Shown one piece after another: positions 16,099-23,143 of a DNA stretch of 64,000 nt. The stretch spans positions 1-64,000 of the forward strand of contig QIAM01000022.1 of the NCBI GenBank assembly GCA_003225555.1, read 5' to 3'. The notes under the pieces are model-generated. The model made no database searches. It worked only from the letters and a program-made list of their open reading frames with translations, and was not told the origin of the DNA. This DNA comes from Acidobacteriota bacterium. GTDB taxonomy: Bacteria; Acidobacteriota; Terriglobia; Terriglobales; Acidobacteriaceae. Position numbers and translations under genes: made by a program. How positions within the stretch are numbered: the stretch's first letter is position 1; each line of letters begins with the position of its first letter.

Positions 16099-18483
16099 TT
16101 ACTCGCCGTACGGGACCCAGATATTTTTCACCTGCGTAGCGCGCTGCAGGAACCAGCGGCCTTCGGCTTGTTCGGCATCGAACCAATCAATGACGCGGCC
16201 TGCATTGGTGAAGACCTGCTTCAAGTTTCCGGTCGAAAAAGATTTTGCCGCCACCGCACTGGCCTCGTCACGGAAGCACCAGATGGCATCCACGTCCTCG
16301 TGCTCGGCAAGCACCTTAAGGAGTTGCGAGATGTATCCGGTGACGATGTTGACGGCGCCTCCGGGCAGATCGCTGGTGTCGAAGAGTTGATATAGATCCC
16401 CAGCGATGAGCGGATAAGGTTCCGAAGGGACAGCGATCACAGTGTTTCCCACTGCCAGCGCTGGCATGACGAGCGAGATAAAGCCGAGCAAGGGCGTCTC
16501 ATTTGGGCAGACAATGCCCACGGTCCCGACTGGTTCATTCATTGCGATCGCGATATTGCGGAACGGTGGATTGTGCACGGCACCATCGAATTTATCGGCC
16601 CAGGCAGCGTATGAGAAAATTCGCTCAATGCTAGAGCGAACTTCTGCAGCGGCTTGGGCTTTTCCTACGGCGGCACCGAGGCGGTTAGCGATTTCCTCGC
16701 GGCGCTGAGAGAGATTTTCTGCCATGTAATACAGGATCTGAGCGCGGTTATGTGCCGTGCTCTTGGCCCAGCCTGCGGCTTTACGGGCAGCTTCGACGGC
16801 GTTGCGAATGTCTTTGCGGTTGCCGAGCGGGGCTTCGCCGATCAGTTGGCCATTGCTGTCGCGGACTTCGAGGCTGTAGCCAGAATCTGGCCTTGCCTGC
16901 TTGCCGCCGATGTAGAGCTTGACCGTACGATCGATTTCGGAGGCCGCGGATTCTATCTCGCCGCCTGAACTCTCAGGAGGAAGCGATTTCGCGGCAGGAA
17001 GCGGCGGAGCAGTCTTGAACCACGCGGGCTCCAGATACTCGAGCACGCCTTCTTTGCCGCCCTCGCGCCCGTATCCGCTTTCGCGATAGCCGCCAAAGCC
17101 GCAGGAAGCGTCGAAAAGATTGGTGCAATTCACCCACACTACGCCGGCTTTGAGTTGCGACGAGACATCCAGTGCAACGTTGATGTTTTCGCTCCAGACA
17201 CAGGCGGCGAGACCATACTTCGTGTTGTTGGCCAACTCGACGGCCTCTGCGGGAGTGCGGAAGGTCATCGCCGCCAGCACAGGACCGAAAATTTCCTGCT
17301 GGGCGACGATTGACGTTGGATGAACGTTACTAAGCAGCGTTGGGGGGAAATAGAAGCCGCGAGACGGCATCTGTATTTGAGGCTGCCAACAAGTTGCACC
17401 TTCCGCCATGCCCTGATCGACCAGGCGCTGAATTCGATCCAGTTGCACGCGCGCTACGATTGCTCCGATATCGGTGGCTTTGTCGAGCGGTGGCCCGGCG
17501 CGCAGAGTGCTCATGCGATCGCGGATCTTGGCGATCAGAATGTCGGCGATGCTTTCCTGCATGAGCAGGCGCGAGCCGGCGCAACACACTTGTCCCTGGT
17601 TAAACCAGATTCCGTCGACCAGACCTTCGACGGCGCTGTCGAGGTCGGCGTCCTCAAAAATTATGAAGGGAGACTTACCGCCCAGTTCGAGGGAAAGTTT
17701 CTTGTGACTCTGAGCGGTCGCACTGCGAATTGCGCGGCCGACTTCGGTCGAACCGGTAAAGGCTATTTTGTCGACATCTGGATGCTTGACCAACGCTTCA
17801 CCGGTGGAACCGTCTCCAGTGACGATGTTCACGACACCGGGGGGCAACCCGATTTCATGACAGATTTCGGCAAAGGCGAGAGCGGTTAGCGGCGTGAATT
17901 CGGCTGGCTTCAATATTACGGTGTTGCCCGTCGCGAGAGCGGGAGCAATTTTCCAGGCCAGCATTAGCAAGGGGAAGTTCCACGGGATGATCTGTCCCAC
18001 GACACCGCAGGCGGTGTAGCCGGGAAACTCCTGGGGTAGAAGCTGGGCCCATCCCGCGTGATAGTAGAAATGCCTGGCAACCAATGGGATGTCGATGTCA
18101 CGGCTCTCGCGAATCGGCTTTCCGTTGTCCATGGTTTCGAGCACGGCGAGCCGGCGAGAATGCTTCTGAACATGCCGGGCGAGCGAGTACAAGTAACGCG
18201 CGCGCGCGTGAGGAGTGAGAGCTTGCCACTCGGGAAGCGCGGCCCGGGCGGCCTTGACCGCTGCGTCAATGTCGGTGGGCGATCCTTGGGCTACGGTGGC
18301 CAATTTCTCGCCGGTGGAAGGGTCGGCCGTGTCGAAGTACTCGCCAGCGGATGGTTCCATCCACGCGCCGTTGATGAAGTGGCCGAAGCGGCGCTGATGA
18401 TGATCGAGCCACGCGAGCGCCTCTTTGGGATCCTCCGGGGCTGGGCCGTACTCCATGGCGACGAATTTTTCGGCGATGCTCAT
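16099..18483 (-). CDS. ALDH16-type double-domain aldehyde dehydrogenase
   Basis: At 794 residues this is far longer than a standard aldehyde dehydrogenase (about 500). Residues 30-500 form a complete ALDH: GQIIPWNFPLLM, FTGSTEVG, general-base Glu266 in LSLELGGKSP, and nucleophile Cys300 in FNQGQVCCAGSR. Residues about 525-794 are a second ALDH-like domain (EPVGTVGIVCPNETPLLGFI, VMPALAVGNTVIAVPSEPYP) lacking the catalytic loop. An active domain followed by a pseudo-ALDH domain is the ALDH16 architecture known from animals and a few bacteria. It is 22 bases downstream of deoC, so acetaldehyde released from deoxyribose-5-phosphate is the likely substrate (product acetate, NAD(P)+ reduced). Confidence 0.88.
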   Translation of the reverse strand: MSIAEKFVAMEYGPAPEDPKEALAWLDHHQRRFGHFINGAWMEPSAGEYFDTADPSTGEKLATVAQGSPTDIDAAVKAARAALPEWQALTPHARARYLYSLARHVQKHSRRLAVLETMDNGKPIRESRDIDIPLVARHFYYHAGWAQLLPQEFPGYTACGVVGQIIPWNFPLLMLAWKIAPALATGNTVILKPAEFTPLTALAFAEICHEIGLPPGVVNIVTGDGSTGEALVKHPDVDKIAFTGSTEVGRAIRSATAQSHKKLSLELGGKSPFIIFEDADLDSAVEGLVDGIWFNQGQVCCAGSRLLMQESIADILIAKIRDRMSTLRAGPPLDKATDIGAIVARVQLDRIQRLVDQGMAEGATCWQPQIQMPSRGFYFPPTLLSNVHPTSIVAQQEIFGPVLAAMTFRTPAEAVELANNTKYGLAACVWSENINVALDVSSQLKAGVVWVNCTNLFDASCGFGGYRESGYGREGGKEGVLEYLEPAWFKTAPPLPAAKSLPPESSGGEIESAASEIDRTVKLYIGGKQARPDSGYSLEVRDSNGQLIGEAPLGNRKDIRNAVEAARKAAGWAKSTAHNRAQILYYMAENLSQRREEIANRLGAAVGKAQAAAEVRSSIERIFSYAAWADKFDGAVHNPPFRNIAIAMNEPVGTVGIVCPNETPLLGFISLVMPALAVGNTVIAVPSEPYPLIAGDLYQLFDTSDLPGGAVNIVTGYISQLLKVLAEHEDVDAIWCFRDEASAVAAKSFSTGNLKQVFTNAGRVIDWFDAEQAEGRWFLQRATQVKNIWVPYGE

Positions 18484-18505
18484 TCGAGTGATTCTCTACT
18501 AAAAA

Positions 18506-19561
18506 CTATGCAATCGGATGACGATAACTGGCGGAATAGCGTCCGGTAACGTGATGCTCCAACTGCCGCTCTATGTCGTTCAACAGGCCACTGGCGCCGA
18601 AACGAAACATGTCAGCTTTCATCCACGAGTCGCCGAGTTCCTCTTTCATCAAGGCGAGCCAATCCAGTGACTGTTTGGCGGTGCGAATACCACCGGCGGG
18701 TTTGAATCCCACAGCCATCCCTGTTTCCTGGGCGTATTCACGGATCGCGCGCGTCATCACGAAGCCAACTGGCAGCGTGGCGTTGGTCGTCTCTTTCCCG
18801 GTTGATGTCTTGATGAAGTCGGCTCCTGCCATCATGGCAACGAGACTGGCTCGTGCGACGTTGCGCAAAGTCAGCAGATCTCCGGTGCCGAGAATGACTT
18901 TCATGTGAGCGGGAGCGCTGGCTTGTTTGAAGGCAGCGATCTCATCGTAGAGTTCTTGCCACCGCCCACCGAAAACGTGGGCACGCGTGATGACAACGTC
19001 AATCTCGTCAGCGCCAGCTTCAACCGAGCGGCGGATTTCGGCTACGCGCTCAGGCAACGGAGATAGCCCGGCAGGGAAGCCGGTGGAGACAGCCGCTACT
19101 CGCACACTGCTACCTTCGACGGCACGACGAGCTGTTTCCACGAATCGGTGATAGACGCAAACCGCAGCAACTTGAATCTTCAGGTCTATGATTCCAAGTT
19201 GTTGAACCAGATCATGCTGAATAGGCTGCCTGGCCTTGGCGCACAGGCGGCGGACGCGCTCGTCGGTGTCGTCTCCAGAAAGAGTTGTGAGATCCATGCA
19301 GCTAATTGCTCGCAGAAGCCATGCGGCCTGCCAGTCTTTTTTTACTGTTCGACGTGCGACATGACTCTGGGCGCGGCGCTCTACGGCGCTGGTGTTGACC
19401 CGAGCCTGCCTCACCCAGTCCAAGTTCAGCGGAATCCCGCGATTGGAAAGAAGGGGACGTCCCGCCAGCAGTGCGTGCGGGTTCTGAGAGTCTTGCAACT
19501 GGTCATCGGCTGGGATGTCGGTGTTCACGGGCCCGTATCGCCTGTTCCTCTGCATTTCCAT
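18506..19561 (-). CDS. deoC: Deoxyribose-phosphate aldolase, animal-type (DERA)
   Basis: The 351-residue protein splits 2-deoxyribose-5-phosphate into glyceraldehyde-3-phosphate and acetaldehyde. Catalytic residues are present: Asp188 (DEIDVVI), Schiff-base Lys251 (ADFIKTSTGKE) and Lys287 (GFKPAGGIRTAK). It is the long form. Stretches such as ARRTVKKDWQAAWLL, DLTTLSGDDT, VAAVCVY, KEELGDSW and HHVTGRY resemble vertebrate DERA, as I recall it, much more than E. coli DeoC. The first 40 residues extend beyond that family, so the true start may lie downstream. It heads the minus-strand operon deoC-ALDH16-rbsK and is divergent from the second nucleoside hydrolase gene. Confidence 0.93.
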   Translation of the reverse strand: MEMQRNRRYGPVNTDIPADDQLQDSQNPHALLAGRPLLSNRGIPLNLDWVRQARVNTSAVERRAQSHVARRTVKKDWQAAWLLRAISCMDLTTLSGDDTDERVRRLCAKARQPIQHDLVQQLGIIDLKIQVAAVCVYHRFVETARRAVEGSSVRVAAVSTGFPAGLSPLPERVAEIRRSVEAGADEIDVVITRAHVFGGRWQELYDEIAAFKQASAPAHMKVILGTGDLLTLRNVARASLVAMMAGADFIKTSTGKETTNATLPVGFVMTRAIREYAQETGMAVGFKPAGGIRTAKQSLDWLALMKEELGDSWMKADMFRFGASGLLNDIERQLEHHVTGRYSASYRHPIA

Positions 19562-19766
19562 TTGGATGTTCTCCGACAGAAAGACGATTCGCGGCTCGGG
19601 CGGCCGCTCACCCCCAAGGCCGTGCCGATTGATTGTACGGCAGAATGCCTAAAAAGAAACCGAGCGGGATTTTGTAAGCGCGGAGAGGCGCTCTGTGGAC
19701 GTGCTATTTGACTTGACACTCATAGGGCCCGACGCTAGGCTACATCGCCGAATCTTTCCGCCAACA

Positions 19767-20843
19767 ATGAAGATTTCTCCATCTGGATTCTCGCGATTCA
19801 GTTCCGCCCCCTCCGCGCTTTTCATTCCGGTGTTGATTCTTGTGGTCTTGCTTGCTGTCCCGGCTTGGGCAGCCAAGAAAGTCATCTTCGATACCGATCC
19901 GGGTACGGACGACGCGCTCGCTTTAATGTTGGCGTTGAACTCACCGGAACTGGATGTCCGCGCCATCACTGTCGTGCCGGGCAATGTGACGGTGGAGATG
20001 GGCCTCGAGAATGCGCTGCGCATGGTGTCGCTGGCGAACCGCTGTGACATCCCGGTGGGTGCGGGTGCGCGTCATCCACTTTTCCAGAAGCTGATCACGG
20101 CGGAGTTCTGGCACGGCAAAAACGGCCTGGGCAACGTGGAACTTCCTGCGAGCAAGTGCAAAGTTGATCCGCGCTTTGGGCCCGATCTCATCATTCAGCT
20201 GGTTCACGCGTCGCCCCATGAGATTACGCTGGTCCCGGTCGGACCGCTCACCAATATCGCGCTCGCGGTGGAGAAGGATCCGTCCATCGTTCCGCTGGTG
20301 AGAGAAGTGATCCTGATGGGAGGTTCGATCAGCGGCGGCAACGTGAATGCTGTGGCCGAAGCCAACATCTTTAATGATCCGGAGGCCGCGCAAATCGTTT
20401 TTCAGGCAGGATGGCCGCTGACCATGGTCGGTCTTGAGGTTGGGGATAAGGCTCTATTCACGGGCAAATATCTTGAGGAACTCAAGAAAACTCGCGGGCC
20501 AGTCAATGATTTTATCGTGGCGGTTGCCAGCTTCATGGTCAATCTCTCCGGATCGTACGGTTTTTCAGGATCGCCCATGTACGACCCATCAGCAGTCGCA
20601 GTCGCGGTTGATCCCACGCTAGTCAAAGTGCGGGAAATGCACGTAGATGTTGAGACCAGGGGTGAATTCACACGCGGGGAAACCGTAGGCAATCGGCATG
20701 GGGGCGTCGAGCGCAACGTGCTTCACGGGGATCGCTACGCGATTGAGGGCGTCGACAAGGTCACGGCGAACGCGAAAGTCTGTGTCGATGTCGAGGCTGA
20801 TCGAATGTTGCAGCTCTTTGTCTCCAGAATTCGCGGAAAGTAG
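19767..20843 (+). CDS. Exported inosine-uridine-type nucleoside hydrolase
   Basis: The start is set at ATG 19767, giving a signal peptide (LFIPVLILVVLLAVPAWA|A) and a 358-residue precursor. The calcium/catalytic motif is canonical: KKVIFDTDPGTDDALALML. Other family marks are VRAITVVPGNV, the LVPVGPLTNIALA loop, VILMGGSISGGNV, NIFNDPEAA and PMYDPSAVAVAVDP with the C-terminal Asp (the usual preceding His is Tyr). It hydrolyses ribonucleosides to base and ribose, here in the periplasm. It is divergent from deoC and 65 bases upstream of a permease gene on the same strand, forming a release-then-import pair. Confidence 0.92.
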   Translation: MKISPSGFSRFSSAPSALFIPVLILVVLLAVPAWAAKKVIFDTDPGTDDALALMLALNSPELDVRAITVVPGNVTVEMGLENALRMVSLANRCDIPVGAGARHPLFQKLITAEFWHGKNGLGNVELPASKCKVDPRFGPDLIIQLVHASPHEITLVPVGPLTNIALAVEKDPSIVPLVREVILMGGSISGGNVNAVAEANIFNDPEAAQIVFQAGWPLTMVGLEVGDKALFTGKYLEELKKTRGPVNDFIVAVASFMVNLSGSYGFSGSPMYDPSAVAVAVDPTLVKVREMHVDVETRGEFTRGETVGNRHGGVERNVLHGDRYAIEGVDKVTANAKVCVDVEADRMLQLFVSRIRGK

Positions 20844-20908
20844 TTCAATGGGACGCCACTCCACACAAGAGCAGTTGCAGTGCGGACGAACAAATCTAAG
20901 GAGAAACG

Positions 20909-21886
20909 ATGTTCACACCCCATAGCTTGAACATTGCGCTGTTGATGATGATCACGAGCGCCATCTGCTGGGGTTCGTGGGCCAACACGTTTAAAGGCGT
21001 CAAGAATTATCGCTTCGAGTTGTTCTATTGGGACTACGCGATTGGAATCTTCCTGATTTCGCTGGTTCTCGCTTTCACCATGGGCAGCACGGGGAATGAT
21101 GCCAACAGCTTCTTGAATAATGTTCGTTTCGCGGACACCTCGAATATCGTTTCGACGATGGTAGGCGGTGCCATCTTCAATCTTGCGAACCTTCTCCTGG
21201 TGGCCGCCATTGACATGGCGGGCCTGGCGATTGCGTTTCCGGTTTCGATTGGAATCGCGCTGGTCGTGGGCGTAGTTTCAAGCTACATCCTGCAGCCCAA
21301 GGGTAATGGAGCATTGCTCGCGGCCGGCGTGGTGTGCGCACTCATCGCCGTGATCCTCGACGGCAAAGCGTACGGCAGCCTGGCCAGCGCAGGCCGCGCG
21401 GTATCGAAGAAGAGCATTGTCACCTGCGTGGTCTCCGGAGTTCTGATGGGACTTTGGGCGCCGTTTGTTGCGCATGCGATGACGAACGGCAACACGCTGG
21501 GTCCCTACAGCATTGCCGTGTTTCTGACGCTGGGTGCGCTGCTCTCCTGCTTCATTTGGAATATCTATTTCATGAAGAAACCGCTGGTGGGGGAGCCGGT
21601 AAGTTTCAGCGGCTACTTTCGAGGACAGGCTTCGGGACACATGCTGGGCTTGCTGGGCGGCGTGATTTGGGGCACCGGCATGGTATTCAATCTCGTGGCG
21701 GCGAACTTCACCGGCGTAGCGATTTCGTATGCGATTGGGCAATCCGCTCCCATGGTCGCGGCGCTGTGGGGAGTTCTCGCATGGAAGGAATTTGCGGGAG
21801 CGGGCAGTCGGGCTAAGCTCTATTTGGGCCTGATGTTCGTTTTCTACGGCCTAGCGATTTTGTTGGTCGCGAAGGCTAACGGATAA
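20909..21886 (+). CDS. DMT-superfamily permease (GRP sugar / ureide-permease-like)
   Basis: This 325-residue, very hydrophobic protein has about ten membrane helices. It begins behind a strong AAGGAG site five bases from ATG 20909. The stretch ICWGSWANTFKG ... FELFYWDYAIGI resembles the glucose/ribose porter (GRP, RbsU) and plant ureide-permease branch of the drug/metabolite transporter superfamily. Ureide permeases carry allantoin and pyrimidine bases; GRP members carry ribose or glucose. Placed just after an exported nucleoside hydrolase, it most likely imports the released ribose or the nucleobase. Sequence alone does not decide between them. Confidence 0.8.
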   Translation: MFTPHSLNIALLMMITSAICWGSWANTFKGVKNYRFELFYWDYAIGIFLISLVLAFTMGSTGNDANSFLNNVRFADTSNIVSTMVGGAIFNLANLLLVAAIDMAGLAIAFPVSIGIALVVGVVSSYILQPKGNGALLAAGVVCALIAVILDGKAYGSLASAGRAVSKKSIVTCVVSGVLMGLWAPFVAHAMTNGNTLGPYSIAVFLTLGALLSCFIWNIYFMKKPLVGEPVSFSGYFRGQASGHMLGLLGGVIWGTGMVFNLVAANFTGVAISYAIGQSAPMVAALWGVLAWKEFAGAGSRAKLYLGLMFVFYGLAILLVAKANG

Positions 21887-21912
21887 TTGCGCCAGCGCTG
21901 CCGGGCTTCAGA

Positions 21913-23109
21913 CTAGGGACGTTCGCCAACCGCAAGCGGACCTCGCGCGAGCTCCCGAATCTGGTTGAGGTAGCCCACGTAGATCGGGATCGGAATGTCG
22001 GGCGAATCGCCGTCATTCAGGAAGTGTTCCAGCCGAATCTCCAGAGGAATTGACCGAATCACCTCGCGGAACCGTGGCGTCTGCAGAAATTTTACCTTCC
22101 AGATTTCGAGCATTAAGCCGCAAAATTCTTCACTGATGAAACCCATTTTGCGATCGCCCAGATAAATGGCGTCGAAATGATGCTGAGCCAACACAACTCG
22201 CACGGGATCGTCAGGCACGGAGAACGTATAGACCAGATGGAACAAATCGGCCAAATCTCCCCACAGAATCTTTTCCTGATACGCACTGAAGCGAGAGGGC
22301 GAGCCTCCCCGCTGTTGTAGGTGACGAGCACGATCAGTTGGCCGCATACCATACCTTGCCAGTTCTCCACGAAACCATCGGAGGCGTTCCGCGGCCAGGT
22401 TGTGGCGCAGGAATTCCAGCGCGTAAGCGTTCGGCAAATACTCCTTTGGATCACGATCCAGACGCTCGAGCCATGGGTTCCAATCTCTGGCCTCCACGCG
22501 GCGCAGCAGGTCAATTACTTCGGGGATGGTGACGTCGGGGTGATACTTCACGGCTTGCCAGAAATGCTCGGTCGAATCGTAAGTCGCGCCGAAGAGTTGA
22601 ATGCCTTCCTCAATCGGGTACCAGTTGGAGAGAACTCGTCCCTGAATCACCGGGGAGGCGCTCCAACAGTTAATCGCATGCTTCCATTTTTCCTGCACGG
22701 CCAGGAAATCCTCGGCATAGCCGGAGGGCACGGGTTCCTTCATCTGCACAAGAGCTTGCTGGAGTTCTCCGGCTGTGTGCGTGACCAGCAATTCGAGCGG
22801 ACGCTCGTCAATCATGGAAACAATACGGCTCTCGATTCCGCGACGCAGTAATTGACGCTGGAGTTCGCGCCCTTGAGGGTCGTGCATCTGTTCGGCCTTC
22901 CAGCGGTCGGTCTGAGACTTGATGTAAGGAAATAGGTCAGCGAGTGAGTTGAATTCGACGAAGCCGTGGACGGCAAAGGTGACGACGTGTCCGTCTTTCG
23001 AAATGATTGTAGAAGGCGTGACGAGGGATTGAAGCGTAACATCCTGTCCCCGCACCGCTGACCCCAGAGTCAGTAGCGCGAGCACCACTGGAGCGATGAG
23101 GCGAGACAT
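21913..23109 (-). CDS. Exported protein with NADAR-like motifs
   Basis: I use ATG 23109 rather than the upstream TTG because it gives a clean signal peptide (MSRLIAPVVLALLTLGSAVRG|Q). The 398-residue product matches no family at a glance, but three separated segments resemble the NADAR fold (ADP-ribose glycosidase family, YbiA/COG3236): GRVLSNWYP ... YDSTEHFWQAVK with the Glu-His pair, then IWKVKFLQTPRFREVI (the alKFxqnpxlr segment), and IYVGYLNQIREL near the end. A segment of about 110 residues separates the first two, more than in YbiA. NADAR proteins are normally cytoplasmic, so export would be unusual. The fold call is inference. It is convergent with the permease and followed upstream by the molybdoenzyme operon. 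Confidence 0.5.
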   Translation of the reverse strand: MSRLIAPVVLALLTLGSAVRGQDVTLQSLVTPSTIISKDGHVVTFAVHGFVEFNSLADLFPYIKSQTDRWKAEQMHDPQGRELQRQLLRRGIESRIVSMIDERPLELLVTHTAGELQQALVQMKEPVPSGYAEDFLAVQEKWKHAINCWSASPVIQGRVLSNWYPIEEGIQLFGATYDSTEHFWQAVKYHPDVTIPEVIDLLRRVEARDWNPWLERLDRDPKEYLPNAYALEFLRHNLAAERLRWFRGELARYGMRPTDRARHLQQRGGSPSRFSAYQEKILWGDLADLFHLVYTFSVPDDPVRVVLAQHHFDAIYLGDRKMGFISEEFCGLMLEIWKVKFLQTPRFREVIRSIPLEIRLEHFLNDGDSPDIPIPIYVGYLNQIRELARGPLAVGERP

Positions 23110-23143
23110 GGCAGAGCATTGTATCAACAATGACAAACGATGC

